Positions 19,391 to 28,381 of a stretch of DNA of 64,000 nucleotides are shown here, in pieces (position 1 is the first letter of the stretch; every line of letters begins with the position of its first letter). Source of the DNA: Vibrio ishigakensis (lineage in GTDB: Bacteria > Pseudomonadota > Gammaproteobacteria > Enterobacterales > Vibrionaceae); contig NZ_AP024882.1 of assembly GCF_024347675.1 (NCBI RefSeq), positions 992,001-1,056,000 of the forward strand, given 5' to 3'. The position numbers were made by a program, and so were the translations under genes. The notes below the pieces were generated by a model. It ran no database searches, was not told the DNA's origin, and saw only the letters and a list, made by a program, of their open reading frames with translations.

Positions 19391-20683
19391 TTATCTCTCG
19401 CCGAATGCTCGGCTGACATTGGTGTAGATGGGTTTCCATAGATATTGGAAAACGGTTTTTTCACCTGTAGTGATGTCCACCTCGCCAGTCATACCGGGCA
19501 GAATCGCAAATCGCTCTGGGTCATCTCGGAAGTACCCTTTGTCTACCTCGATAACAACATCGTAATAGATCTCGCCGCGCTCAGTTTGGCTAGTGGTCGG
19601 AGATATCTCGGTGACCGTACCTTTAAGGGCACCAAAACGGCTGTAGTCAAAAGCATCTACTTTCACTCTTGCAGCCTGACCTACAGATACAAAACCAATA
19701 TCCCTTGGTGACAACTTAGCTTTAAACGCAGCACGACCCTCAACGGGAACTATCTCTGCAACCGTGCCACCCGGCTGGATCACTGAGCCATTGTGGGTCG
19801 TTGGCAAGCTTTGGATAAGACCTTTGACCGGAGCAAGAAGTATGGTGCCAGTTACCTTAGCCTGACCAGAGCGAACTCTCGCATTGAGCGCAGATAGGTC
19901 AGACACCGCTTTTGACTTCTCTTTTCGTATCTCTAAGATGTTCTCAGCATGCAGTTGGTCAATCTTGGTTTGATTGGATTCAGCTTGCTTCAGAAGAACC
20001 GCTTTTTTGCCTTTGGCTTGCTCCAGTTCAGTCTCAATAGAGCCAATCTTTTGCTTCATCTCTAATACTCGAACCTTGGAAATGTTACCTTTGGCTTGAC
20101 CTTGTTCGAGGATCTTTAACTCTTCTCGAGAGGAGTTTAACTGACGGCGCTCAGCAGGTATCTCTCGGTTTACACCTTTGAGCTCTTCTGCAATACGTTC
20201 ACTTTCTTTCTCAAGTACGGCTTTTTTACGGGACCACAGAGCCTTGGTTGCAGCCAGTTGCGCCTGTTGCTCAGCAACTACATTAGGATAAGAGACAGCA
20301 TACTGTGTAAAGTCTGGATCGCGCTCTTCGATAAGTGCAGACATGCGTTCAATACCAAGGATAAGACTGGCCTGCTGGGATTCGAGCTCATCTAGCGCTG
20401 TGGTCTGGTAGGTGGAATCAAACTCAACAATAGGGTCGCCAACCTCTACCAATTGTCCGCGCTTCACATATACCTGTTTTAGTTTCCCGCCAAGTTCGGA
20501 CTGAAGTACCTGTCTTTCTCCTTCAGGGATGACTGAGCCTTTGGCCTTGGCTATCTCATCTACTTGAGTTAGTACCGTCCAAGCGACGAAGAAAACCACG
20601 CAGGCACCTATGATATAGGTGCTCAGTGACAGTAATCTTCGGGTAATCTGCGACTCGATTACCTCTGCGTTTTCGTGTTCCAT
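19391..20683 (-). CDS. Type I secretion membrane-fusion (HlyD-family) adaptor
   Basis: The adaptor would link the inner-membrane ABC pair to a TolC-like channel (not in the window). About 430 residues from ATG 20683, which follows the stop of the upstream ABC gene by one base; a TTG at 20695 abuts GGAGG too closely to be preferred. One transmembrane segment lies near residues 18-40. It is followed by a biotinyl-lipoyl half-motif (GGKLKQVYVKRGQLVEVGD), a long alpha-helical coiled-coil region (about 90-280) and a beta-barrel/C-terminal domain (PVKGLIQSL, PGMTGEVDI). This is the standard HlyD/LapC architecture. It is the last gene of a three-gene minus-strand operon. Confidence 0.9.
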   Translation of the reverse strand: MEHENAEVIESQITRRLLSLSTYIIGACVVFFVAWTVLTQVDEIAKAKGSVIPEGERQVLQSELGGKLKQVYVKRGQLVEVGDPIVEFDSTYQTTALDELESQQASLILGIERMSALIEERDPDFTQYAVSYPNVVAEQQAQLAATKALWSRKKAVLEKESERIAEELKGVNREIPAERRQLNSSREELKILEQGQAKGNISKVRVLEMKQKIGSIETELEQAKGKKAVLLKQAESNQTKIDQLHAENILEIRKEKSKAVSDLSALNARVRSGQAKVTGTILLAPVKGLIQSLPTTHNGSVIQPGGTVAEIVPVEGRAAFKAKLSPRDIGFVSVGQAARVKVDAFDYSRFGALKGTVTEISPTTSQTERGEIYYDVVIEVDKGYFRDDPERFAILPGMTGEVDITTGEKTVFQYLWKPIYTNVSRAFGER

Positions 20684-20684
20684 A

Positions 20685-22730
20685 TTAGGCTTCAACCTCC
20701 ACTGTTTCTGCCTCTGGTATAGGTCCAGCGTAGCTCACATTACCTTGGTCAAGGACCACAATCTGATCTGCTACTTTGATGATATCAGCGTCGTGCGAGG
20801 TAAATATAATGGTGCTATCTCCTCGGGTTTTCTCTATCCAGTTAAGGAAAATCTGCTTCTCGCGATTGGATACGACTGGGTTATCCAAAATGACTAAAGG
20901 ATAGCGATGACAAAATAGTTTCGCTCTAAGCAGTACATTTGCCTCAAAGCTAGACAGTGGATGAGACAAGGATTCCAAATCATTAAGCTGGGTATCTAAG
21001 CCTTGCTCTAGAGAGTTAAACCAATGCTCACCTCCCACACCAAACAGCGCTTCAATAATAGTGTGGTCTTCTACGTCACGGTTGTCAGCGATGAATTCAC
21101 GCACCGTTAGAGGAATAATCTGCGGCTGATCGCCATAGAAGCCTAGCCACTGTCGCAGCAGTTGCGGGTCATACTGGGTTAGGTTGTGACCATTGTATTT
21201 GATGACGCCATTTTGCAATTCAGTGAGGCCAGCCAATACCTCAAGCAGTGTGGTTTTACCCGAACCCATAGGGCCTGTAATCGCAATAACCTGTCCTGCC
21301 TCTGCAGAAAAGCTCACACCAGAGAGTGCAGGTTTTAATTGGTTCGGAAAGCGTAGCGTAACTTGCTCAAGCTCTACCGAAGGTGCTTCTTCAGAAAGCT
21401 TATGGTGCTGATAGGAAAACTCACCCTCAGCCCTTTGCGTCATAGTTTGGTTTATCTGCAGTTTGGCTTGCTTGTACTGACCAATCCTCGAATAACTGTT
21501 AGATAGCATCTGGGCAGGACTAGTCACGCGTGATATCAGCATCATGGTTGCAATTAGCCCACCGGCAGAAAGCTCTTGAGCGAAGATAAGCTCGATACCA
21601 AGACCAATAATAGCCAGTGTGCTCAAAAGCCCAATGGCATAATAGATCGAGGTGTATTTCGCCTGATGTGTCAGTTGGCTAAAGCTGTTCTTCGAGGTCA
21701 AGGTATTCGCTTTAGCGAAGCGATTGCTCCAGCGAGGCAATATTTGGCTTGAACGAAGATAATCCAGCTTGCTGTTTAGCTCATATACCAGTGAATAGCG
21801 AGTCGTGCCGGACACAGTAACCTGATTGTTCAACAGTGCTTGCTTCTTGTAGTGGCGCAGAGCTAATACAAAATAAAGCAGCAGTGCAATAATTGGCACT
21901 ATTACCAACCATCCACCTAAAACTCCGATAGCGACAATAAAGATAACTACAAACGGCAGGTCAAATAGGGCGCCACCTAACGGGCCTTGTACCATGCCCT
22001 TTATCGATTCGGCCGTGGTTAAACGGTTTAGAAACGACGAAGCGCTTGCTTGTCTACTGTTCGCCAAAGGCACCGAGATAACCTTACGCAGCAGTACCTG
22101 AGTGATTTCACGACTGATACGATTGGCTACCGTAGTGAGAAGTTGGCTACGAAGTACCTTGAGGCATAGCATCATGGAGAACAGCAAGATCGCGCCGATA
22201 GCGATACCAATGACTTCACCGCGGGCATCGCCCCCAATAACGTGGTCATAAACCGACATGGTTATAAAAGGAATCGATAGGGCGAACAAGTTAGCCAGCA
22301 AGCTAATACCCAACAAGCGAGGCACTATGCCTTTGTAGTCCTTTAAGCGATTCTCAAACCAATCAATTTCATGCTTTTCTTTTGGTCTGTCTAATACCAA
22401 GATCACCACATCGGTATATTTTTCGTCAGGTATACCAGCAGGCACAAACTGCTCTTGATCATATTCAAAGTAGTGGTCTAAGCCGTATTTACAGCTAACC
22501 GCTTTGTCATCGGTAAGGCGCACCGCTATCTGATGTTCTATCTTGGCCAGTTTCTTAGAAGCTGGATGAACCTCATATGGGATCATCAAGCGATCCAGAA
22601 GTTCAAACAGGTCGCCACTTTCAACGACTGGATTGGAAGCCAGCCATTCGTTGGTGAAGTTCTGAATACCGGCATCCACATCCAATACTTTGAGGATGTC
22701 TTGAATGCTCTTTATATAACTTGTGTTCAC
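20685..22730 (-). CDS. Type I secretion ABC transporter with C39-like N-terminus and degenerate ATPase motifs
   Basis: The 681-residue protein has an N-terminal region of about 130 residues resembling a non-catalytic C39-like domain, about six membrane helices (150-430) and a nucleotide-binding domain (about 450-681). Walker A is intact (GPMGSGKTT, K492) and a Q-loop glutamine and switch histidine (TSHD, H646) are present. The signature reads LSSFE (592-596) instead of LSGGQ, and the residue after the Walker B aspartate is asparagine (VILDNP, N617) instead of the catalytic glutamate. The start is GTG 22730, overlapping the upstream ABC gene by 4 bases, so a heterodimer is likely. Export of the VCBS giant is inferred from proximity. 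Confidence 0.85.
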   Translation of the reverse strand: MNTSYIKSIQDILKVLDVDAGIQNFTNEWLASNPVVESGDLFELLDRLMIPYEVHPASKKLAKIEHQIAVRLTDDKAVSCKYGLDHYFEYDQEQFVPAGIPDEKYTDVVILVLDRPKEKHEIDWFENRLKDYKGIVPRLLGISLLANLFALSIPFITMSVYDHVIGGDARGEVIGIAIGAILLFSMMLCLKVLRSQLLTTVANRISREITQVLLRKVISVPLANSRQASASSFLNRLTTAESIKGMVQGPLGGALFDLPFVVIFIVAIGVLGGWLVIVPIIALLLYFVLALRHYKKQALLNNQVTVSGTTRYSLVYELNSKLDYLRSSQILPRWSNRFAKANTLTSKNSFSQLTHQAKYTSIYYAIGLLSTLAIIGLGIELIFAQELSAGGLIATMMLISRVTSPAQMLSNSYSRIGQYKQAKLQINQTMTQRAEGEFSYQHHKLSEEAPSVELEQVTLRFPNQLKPALSGVSFSAEAGQVIAITGPMGSGKTTLLEVLAGLTELQNGVIKYNGHNLTQYDPQLLRQWLGFYGDQPQIIPLTVREFIADNRDVEDHTIIEALFGVGGEHWFNSLEQGLDTQLNDLESLSHPLSSFEANVLLRAKLFCHRYPLVILDNPVVSNREKQIFLNWIEKTRGDSTIIFTSHDADIIKVADQIVVLDQGNVSYAGPIPEAETVEVEA

Positions 22731-24340
22731 TGTGCATCCTCCGTGATTTCAAAGCTTTGTTTTGACAGTTCCAATAGCAGTGGATGCTCACTGTTTAATA
22801 CAAAGCTACGTCCTTTTGAGATATAAAACTCAAGTACAGACTTGAGGCGATTTATTGATTCTAGATCGAGATCTCGCTCAGGACGATCAAGGATGACCAC
22901 AGGGGTAGGTTGGGACAGTTGTCCAATGATAGACACCAGCTTTATGGTACCTCGGCTAAGCTTAGTGCCAAGGTTAAAGCCAACCTTAGTTTGAACACCA
23001 TCAGCCAGCTCTGAGATGATCTTATTTAGACCAAGGGCATTGGTTAGTAGATTAGCCTCTTCGATGCGCTCATTATTAAACGCGCAAAGGTTATCTAACA
23101 GGTTACCAGAGACTATGCTCGGGCGTGTTGACACAAAACCAATATTCTCACGCCACCATTTTGATGACGTCTCTATAGGTTCTTTTCCCCAAGTACTCGT
23201 TCCTTTTTCAGAGACTTCTAATCCGGCGGCTAGAGTAACTGCATGGCTTGCAACATCGGTATCTAGATGACAGATATCGACCAGTTCGCCTTGTTTCAGG
23301 TTCAGGTCGAAATGGAAGCTACGATCGAAGCGGTTAAAGGTAATATCTGATAGTGCTAAAGATTGAAACTCTTGGTTATCTGGTTTTTTCTGGTCTGCCT
23401 CAGTAAGACCATCCATTAGCTCAGTTAGCGAGTGGTTAGCTACCATGAAAGAGCTGTATTTAAGGCGAAGTCCAAGCAGGGCACTCAGCGGTGCAACCGC
23501 GCGACCTGCAAGGATAGAACAAGCAGCAAGACCACCTGTGGTTAGTGTGCCGTCTAAAACACTCAAGCTACCAATCAATACCATGGCAACTGAGGTGCCC
23601 ATGGCTGCAATCTGGATCAGCTCCTGAGCCATAGCGATGTTTCGCTCGGATTCAGAGGTTGCTAGATAGCGTTTTTGATTAAGCTTTTTGAAATAGCGAT
23701 ACAGCTTAGATTCAGACGCTTGGCTCTTAACGTTATTTAAGAAGCCAAATACCAAGATAAGAAAGTTCATTCGTTCTTGTTCGGAGTTCGCTGCAAATAG
23801 CGCATGTTCGCTAGATTTTTTAGTGAACAACCATACGAAAGCGAAGGTTATGGCCCAAACCACGACTGGGATGATAACCAGTGCACCACCTACGTAGCTG
23901 ATCAGCAGCAGGAAGATGATGGCAAAAGGCACATCAATCAAGCCACTGATAAAACCGCCTGAATAGAAGTCTTTGATAAGGGCTACGCCTTTTAGACTCT
24001 CTTGCAATGTCCCAGGCTTCAGTCCCTTAATCTGAGCAGGGGTTGCACTACTTAAGCGCTCGATGATGGTCTGATAGGTTTTGTGTTCGGTATTAACCGC
24101 AGCAGCGCCTAGCATCCAAGTCCGTACATAACGAAGAAATGCATCCAACAAGATGGCTAAGGTCGCACCAAACACCAACAGAAAAGCCGTGCCATAGCTT
24201 TGGTTGGGAAGGATACGATCGTAGATCTGTAGGATGACCAAGGGGATCGCAAGTGACATCAGGTTGATGAGCAGTGATGAAGGCAATACCCTCGCGACCG
24301 TCTTGGATTTTGATGTGTGTGCAGTGAGATTTGCAGCCAT
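22727..24340 (-). CDS. Second type I secretion ABC protein, Walker A lost
   Basis: This 537-residue protein has membrane helices (about 20-290) and an ABC-like C-terminal domain, but no C39-like extension. Where Walker A should be it reads CHLDTDVASHAV (357-368), with no GxxxxGK[ST]. The signature is LSRGT (461-465) and Walker B ends LDRP (R486 in the catalytic-glutamate position). The H-loop histidine may be H519. It is the first gene of the operon and overlaps the second ABC gene by 4 bases, which fits a heterodimer in which this subunit does not bind ATP normally. Two-ATPase type I systems are known in Vibrio (MARTX RtxB/RtxE), but this degree of motif loss is unusual. Confidence 0.8.
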   Translation of the reverse strand: MAANLTAHTSKSKTVARVLPSSLLINLMSLAIPLVILQIYDRILPNQSYGTAFLLVFGATLAILLDAFLRYVRTWMLGAAAVNTEHKTYQTIIERLSSATPAQIKGLKPGTLQESLKGVALIKDFYSGGFISGLIDVPFAIIFLLLISYVGGALVIIPVVVWAITFAFVWLFTKKSSEHALFAANSEQERMNFLILVFGFLNNVKSQASESKLYRYFKKLNQKRYLATSESERNIAMAQELIQIAAMGTSVAMVLIGSLSVLDGTLTTGGLAACSILAGRAVAPLSALLGLRLKYSSFMVANHSLTELMDGLTEADQKKPDNQEFQSLALSDITFNRFDRSFHFDLNLKQGELVDICHLDTDVASHAVTLAAGLEVSEKGTSTWGKEPIETSSKWWRENIGFVSTRPSIVSGNLLDNLCAFNNERIEEANLLTNALGLNKIISELADGVQTKVGFNLGTKLSRGTIKLVSIIGQLSQPTPVVILDRPERDLDLESINRLKSVLEFYISKGRSFVLNSEHPLLLELSKQSFEITEDAQ

Positions 24341-24540
24341 TTTTCTTATTATCCGCCTAATAGGAAAAAACGATTTACATCATTTGGTTAAAAAGTGATT
24401 AATTTTAAACGCTTACCGCATTGCATATTCGGTTGGTTTATAAGTTTACGTATCTGCAATCACGAATTAGTATTCAGCTCATAGTCGTGAAAGCAAAATT
24501 TTGTTAAACGAGTCAGCCACTTAACAGCAGGAATTACCGT

Positions 24541-24930
24541 ATGCCTTCAAGTATTGGCAGTGTTGCTTTATTAGTCAAAGATTATGAGCAAGCACTTAAT
24601 TTTTATATAGAAAAACTGGATTTTGTGGTGGTAGAAGACCTTGAGTCCGAAATGGGACGTTGGCTTCTAATTGCACCTAATAAATCTGCTCGAACTCGCG
24701 TTCAATTGCTGAAAGCTTCAGAGCAAGATGAAGCGGTTGTAGGCAGACAAGCGGGCAGTTCGGTCTTGATGATCTTTGAGACAGAAGACTTTTGGAGTGA
24801 CTATGAGAAGTTCAAACAACGAAATGTCGTGTTCTTGGAGGAGCCACGCGTTGAGCCCTATGGCACTGTAGTTATCTTTGAAGATTTATATGGCAACAAG
24901 TTTGATTTGATTCAGCCAACTAAGCCTTAA
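24541..24930 (+). CDS. VOC (glyoxalase/dioxygenase superfamily) protein
   Basis: 129 residues in two beta-alpha-beta-beta-beta modules, with the family opening IGSVALLVKDYEQALNFYIEKLDF and the closing VVIFEDLYGNKFDLIQP (the E in FEDLYGN and D/E positions are typical metal ligands). Such proteins include glyoxalases, antibiotic-resistance binders and dioxygenases, and the substrate cannot be read from sequence. AGGAATT precedes the ATG. It stands alone between the divergent secretion operon and a MazG-like gene, with 76 bases to the latter. Confidence 0.8.
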   Translation: MPSSIGSVALLVKDYEQALNFYIEKLDFVVVEDLESEMGRWLLIAPNKSARTRVQLLKASEQDEAVVGRQAGSSVLMIFETEDFWSDYEKFKQRNVVFLEEPRVEPYGTVVIFEDLYGNKFDLIQPTKP

Positions 24931-25006
24931 ATCTAATGGTGTCGCTGCATTGCATTCAACCCGGCGACATGGGAAAGTAACCTTTTTGCACCACAGAACA
25001 ACGAAC

Positions 25007-25597
25007 ATGAAGCCAGAATTCTACTCATCTTATACCGCACTTTCAGAGACCCTTTGGAACAAGCTTTACGCTGATATCACCGAGTTCCGTCAACTGTTTA
25101 ATCTGCCGATCGAGACAGGCATTGAAAACGAAGCTCTATGCCACCTTCACTCAAACCTAATGATTGAAGAGCTAGCTGAGCTTGCGCGTGCTGATTCAAA
25201 AGAAGACCAAGCGGATGCAATTACCGATATTGTTTATGTTGCCGTAGGTCGCGCAGTACACGCGGGCCATAAGGAGCTAGCAGAAACAACTATCGCGCGT
25301 CAGGTAGATGTGCTTCTGAATGTTGCGAATACCCTAGAAATCCCATTTGAGCAATGTTGGGATGCAGTACACCAAAGCAATATGAGTAAGGCGGCGCTAG
25401 ATGAAACACAGGCGAAAGAGACGGTTGATGTCTATGCGGCTAAAGGCATTAGTGCTGACTACAAGCTTAAGAACGATAAGTACATTGTGTTCTGCGATCA
25501 GGACTCTAAGAGTAATGAAGGGATTGTGATCAAGCAGGGTAAGATACTTAAGAATAAGTATTATCAGGCGGTGGATTTGAGTTTTGTGGGGGAGTGA
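25007..25597 (+). CDS. MazG-like all-alpha NTP pyrophosphohydrolase family protein
   Basis: I start at ATG 25007 (MKPEFYSS), the most likely start; an in-frame ATG at 24950 adds 19 residues with no conserved look. The 196-residue protein carries the EExxE...D arrangement of the all-alpha NTP pyrophosphatase superfamily (MIEELAELARADSKEDQADAITDIVYV, about residues 48-74), which binds magnesium and hydrolyses non-canonical or excess nucleoside triphosphates. The C-terminal ~80 residues are less familiar. The exact nucleotide substrate is unknown. The stop codon overlaps a short palindrome at 25596, and a REP-like pair follows. Confidence 0.7.
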   Translation: MKPEFYSSYTALSETLWNKLYADITEFRQLFNLPIETGIENEALCHLHSNLMIEELAELARADSKEDQADAITDIVYVAVGRAVHAGHKELAETTIARQVDVLLNVANTLEIPFEQCWDAVHQSNMSKAALDETQAKETVDVYAAKGISADYKLKNDKYIVFCDQDSKSNEGIVIKQGKILKNKYYQAVDLSFVGE

Positions 25598-25621
25598 TAG
25601 CTGTCAGCTTTAAGCTATCAG
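25596..25621. repeat. Short intergenic palindrome, AGCT/TTTAAG type
   Basis: GATAGCT and AGCTATC enclose GTCAGCTTTA; it overlaps the stop codon of the MazG-like gene. Same family as 18283 and 28137. Confidence 0.5.
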
Positions 25622-25682
25622 CCTTCAGATTATGTGAAATAACTACTCTATTTCGGACTGTCTAAATAGGTGCGGAATACAG

Positions 25683-25714
25683 ATCCCGGATAGTTGCGAT
25701 GCAACTTCCGGGAC
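25683..25714 (-). repeat. REP-like palindrome, copy 3
   Basis: ATCCCGGA and TCCGGGA arms enclose AGTTGC/GCAACT. Minus orientation, 42 bases before copy 4; the linker has GACGACG on the left and CGTCGTC on the right, extending the symmetry. Confidence 0.75.
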
Positions 25715-25755
25715 GACGTTTCTTAATAAATGCTCAAGCAAATAGAAGCGTCGTC

Positions 25756-25788
25756 ATACCGGAAGCTTTGCTAAAAGCTATCCGGTAT
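25756..25788 (+). repeat. REP-like palindrome, copy 4
   Basis: ATACCGGA and TCCGGTAT enclose AGCTTT and AAAAGCT with loop GCT; followed by CTT. Plus orientation. A weaker partial copy may follow at 25813-25840. Confidence 0.75.
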
Positions 25789-25873
25789 CTTCTTAAACTC
25801 CGCAGATAAAAATGTGCCGGTTTAAGAGCGCACGGGCATGACGACTGCGTTGAATTAAAAGAGGGTATACGAA

Positions 25874-26815
25874 CTAAAACTCACTAGTCCCAACCTTTAG
25901 CTCCTCCAATCGAGTCTTCAAACTAACTTCCATCTCATCCAACCAAGCATAGCGCTTCGTATATAAACGGCGCTTATTACGCTTTGCCAGTGTCGACGGG
26001 TCTTTACGCTCAGGTAGGGTAGGGATCTCAAAGCGATACTTATCAATCGCAGTCGCGCCATACTCATCCCAAAGCTCATCGTAGTTGAAAGTTACAGCCT
26101 TGTTCTTCGAACCTTTATAACGAAGCGCCTGATAGATGTGCCCCTTATTCGAAACACCAACCGCTTTGTCATAGCCAAGCGCTCTTGCAAAGAATAGGGC
26201 TAACTCAACCATTAATGCTTTTGGACGCAGGCCGTGGAATGAGCGGGTCAGGGTTTTGATTACCTGATTACGGTCTTCAACCTTATCACTTGGGCCTTTC
26301 AGTGCACCAATATGGATGGTTTTCTCAGGCGTAGTGGTTAGATTAAAGGTAATCGAATAGATGGTCTGCCCAAGGCTGTTGATCAGGCGAATACCCAGCG
26401 ATCCCTCACGCATCTCACCGTCAAACAGGATGATCTTGTAGTCATTTTCTTGAGAATCAGTCAGTTCGAATAGGGTTAATCCATTCTCAAAAGCAGATTC
26501 AAGGTTATGGCCAAAGGTCTGGTTAAGAAAGGTAAAGTGCTGCTCGATATGACGCATGCGCTCTGCTGGTGGAATATCCACATACAGGTATGGCTTGAGT
26601 GCTTTTTCTAAAAGACGAGGCTTTTGTTCAACAGCATGTCGAAACAGTGAGTTGCCGGTCAGAGTAGCGATACGAGAGAACGTTGCGCGATACACCTTGC
26701 TGAGTACGAAGAAGCGCGACTTTAGCCAGATGCCTTTAACATTGTTTTGCGATGGATAGGAAAGCTTAGCTAGTTCTTGTGTAGAAACTGCGCTGTTCAG
26801 TTCGCTAGAATACAT
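25874..26815 (-). CDS. DUF535 / VirK-YbjX family protein
   Basis: The 313-residue protein matches the overall layout of the DUF535 family (VirK, YbjX), with the conserved stretches IHIGALKGP, FHGLRPKALMVE and ALGYDKAVGVSNKGHIY, and a basic C-terminal region (KRNKRRLYTKRYAW). Family members in enterobacteria are linked to virulence and envelope stress or peptide resistance, but the biochemical activity is not known. No signal peptide or membrane segment is visible, so it is probably cytoplasmic. It stands alone; the next gene upstream on the same strand is 113 bases away. Confidence 0.75.
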   Translation of the reverse strand: MYSSELNSAVSTQELAKLSYPSQNNVKGIWLKSRFFVLSKVYRATFSRIATLTGNSLFRHAVEQKPRLLEKALKPYLYVDIPPAERMRHIEQHFTFLNQTFGHNLESAFENGLTLFELTDSQENDYKIILFDGEMREGSLGIRLINSLGQTIYSITFNLTTTPEKTIHIGALKGPSDKVEDRNQVIKTLTRSFHGLRPKALMVELALFFARALGYDKAVGVSNKGHIYQALRYKGSKNKAVTFNYDELWDEYGATAIDKYRFEIPTLPERKDPSTLAKRNKRRLYTKRYAWLDEMEVSLKTRLEELKVGTSEF

Positions 26816-26928
26816 ATGGTTTCACCCTTGCCTTGAAGAGAATCAAGCCACCCAGAGTCGGTAAACCATAGTCAAAATAGGCGCTAAATAAAGGCGTGAC
26901 CTTTATCTAGCACATATTATTTTATCGA

Positions 26929-27231
26929 TTACTTTTCGCAGAGTGCCTTAACTCGAATCTTGTTCGTCCAATGCAGAAAACCGTGGTCGGTTACATATTC
27001 CACATTGACCATAGAGGCACCTGTTGGACATTGTTCAAGGACATGTGCGTAGGCTTGATCAACATAATCAGTATCAAAGGCAAAGCCCATAACCACAGTC
27101 TGCTCTGTCTCTACTTCCACGGTTTGTGGGTTCGTGACTTGCACACTTGGGTTTTGGCTTACTTGCGACATGTGTACGCTACTGCTACAAGCAGCAAGTA
27201 ATAGGGGTAAGAAAACGACTAGCTTCTTCAT
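26929..27231 (-). CDS. Small lipoprotein, tandem paralog 3
   Basis: 100 residues. Signal peptide with lipobox LAAC (cysteine about residue 15) followed by SSSVH. The C-terminal half has EQCPTGASMVNVEYVTD and a final VKALCEK, so two conserved cysteines frame the domain. The same QCP...C layout is seen in the two genes upstream (27234 and 27551), which makes this a tandem paralog set. Spacing to the middle gene is 2 bases, so they are co-transcribed. Function unknown. Confidence 0.75.
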   Translation of the reverse strand: MKKLVVFLPLLLAACSSSVHMSQVSQNPSVQVTNPQTVEVETEQTVVMGFAFDTDYVDQAYAHVLEQCPTGASMVNVEYVTDHGFLHWTNKIRVKALCEK

Positions 27232-27233
27232 AA

Positions 27234-27539
27234 TTACGCCTTATTGCAGTAACCGGTAGCGATGATTTCACGCTTGAAGAAAAGTACGTAGCCGGTGGTC
27301 TGGTGCTTGGTTAGCACACCCTCAATCTTACCTGTTGGACATTGTTGCTGTAAGTTTGCGACTGCTTCGTCAACGATGTCGTTGTTGAAGTTGATACCGA
27401 TAAAGTTCCAGTCAGATGCAGAAGCCGTTACTTTGGCATCACGTTCGGCTGGTACTGAGGTTAGAGAAACTGTGTTCAAACCTACGCAACCAGACAGTGA
27501 TACTGCGGTAATTGCCAAAATTAGTGCTTTTTTAAACAT
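27234..27539 (-). CDS. Small lipoprotein, tandem paralog 2
   Basis: 101 residues with a clear lipoprotein signal (ITAVSLSGC, lipobox LSGC) and a C-terminal QQQCPTGKIEGVLTK ... ATGYCNK, matching the paired-cysteine layout of its neighbours. It also shares the segment NFNNDIVDEAVANL, which aligns with DTDYVDQAYAHVL in the downstream gene. It is the middle gene of a three-gene minus-strand set, with 11 bases to the gene upstream and 2 to the one downstream. Function unknown. Confidence 0.75.
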   Translation of the reverse strand: MFKKALILAITAVSLSGCVGLNTVSLTSVPAERDAKVTASASDWNFIGINFNNDIVDEAVANLQQQCPTGKIEGVLTKHQTTGYVLFFKREIIATGYCNKA

Positions 27540-27550
27540 GTTTTGAATTC

Positions 27551-27976
27551 CTAGTTGATGCAGAAGCCGTCAACACGAACGACTTCACCACTGACAGTGC
27601 CCACATTGGTTGATTCACGCACTGAAGTCAGGCCAGTAAGCTTGTGACTTGGGCATTGAGCGTTTACTTGTTGCATGATTTGGTCAGCGTAAGCGTCGTT
27701 GTAAACAGGGTTACCCGTAGATGGACCCATGTTCATTAGTGCCAAGATAGTTGCCACGGCCTGTAGGTTTTCCGAGTCTTTCTCGCTTCTTGCAAGATCA
27801 GACGCGATTTGAGCTGTTTCAGCTGCATCAAACCCAAGTTCATTGACTCGAATACTAATTGGCGTCAACGCTCCCTGACTCTGGTCGATATCGCTAATTT
27901 GTACATGGTGCAGTTGCGAGCAAGCTGTCAGAGACAGAAGCGCACCACCAACAAGTACAGTTTTCAGCAGTTTCAT
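27551..27976 (-). CDS. Small lipoprotein, tandem paralog 1
   Basis: I start at ATG 27976 (MKLLKTVLVGG), which gives a normal lipoprotein signal with lipobox LTAC; the longer in-frame start at 28075 puts 33 unlikely residues before it. The resulting 141-residue protein has the shared C-terminal layout NAQCPSHKLTGLTSV ... VDGFCIN, and an extra ~40-residue insert with EKDSENLQAVATILALMN. GGAAACG precedes the start. First gene of the set; function unknown. Confidence 0.72.
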   Translation of the reverse strand: MKLLKTVLVGGALLSLTACSQLHHVQISDIDQSQGALTPISIRVNELGFDAAETAQIASDLARSEKDSENLQAVATILALMNMGPSTGNPVYNDAYADQIMQQVNAQCPSHKLTGLTSVRESTNVGTVSGEVVRVDGFCIN

Positions 27977-28136
27977 TGATCGTTTCCTAATCAGAGTGAA
28001 AGACGCGGCATGGTAAACCAGTGGCATTACCAAAGGAACGCAAAGTGTGCGGGAAAAAGTAACAAAGCATTGCATATGTGAATAGATGGTATTTGCGGGT
28101 AGTAATTATCCGTTATTGGAATATTGGATAATTTTT

Positions 28137-28167
28137 AGCTTTCACCTGTGAGCTTTAAGCTGTCAGA
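28137..28167. repeat. Short intergenic palindrome, AGCT/TTTAAG type
   Basis: TAGCTTTCACCTGTGAGC followed by TTTAAGCTGTCAG; it lies immediately before a REP-like pair, as at 18283 and 25596. Confidence 0.4.
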
Positions 28168-28190
28168 TTGTTGGGTAAGTACGGTTGAAG

Positions 28191-28215
28191 ATCCCCGCTG
28201 AAAGCCTGCGGGGAT
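28191..28215 (-). repeat. REP-like palindrome, copy 5 (short form)
   Basis: ATCCCCGC and GCGGGGAT form the stem around TGAAAGCCT, followed by GAC. Minus orientation. Confidence 0.7.
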
Positions 28216-28253
28216 GACATTTACAGATAAGTTATTTGTCGAATGGACCGTCA

Positions 28254-28272
28254 TCCCGGCCTTGAGCCGGGA
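28254..28272 (+). repeat. REP-like palindrome, copy 6 (short form)
   Basis: TCCCGGC and GCCGGGA with loop CTTGA, preceded by GTCA. Plus orientation; an identical core occurs at 33101-33119. Confidence 0.7.
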
Positions 28273-28381
28273 CCTGTATTTGGCACTTAACCTTGTCTCA
28301 AGCACCCAATTACAAATATCCAATTAACCTGATTAAGCACCAAGAAAGCGTAAAATATTGATTTCCTGAATATATCCAGCC

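Noticed and set aside
24950..25006. Longer N-terminus for the MazG-like gene
   Set aside because: The extra 19 residues are basic and unlike the family; ATG 25007 fits better.
25813..25840. Further REP-like copy
   Set aside because: Only partial arm symmetry (GTGCCGG ... CGGGCAT); too degenerate to list as a feature.
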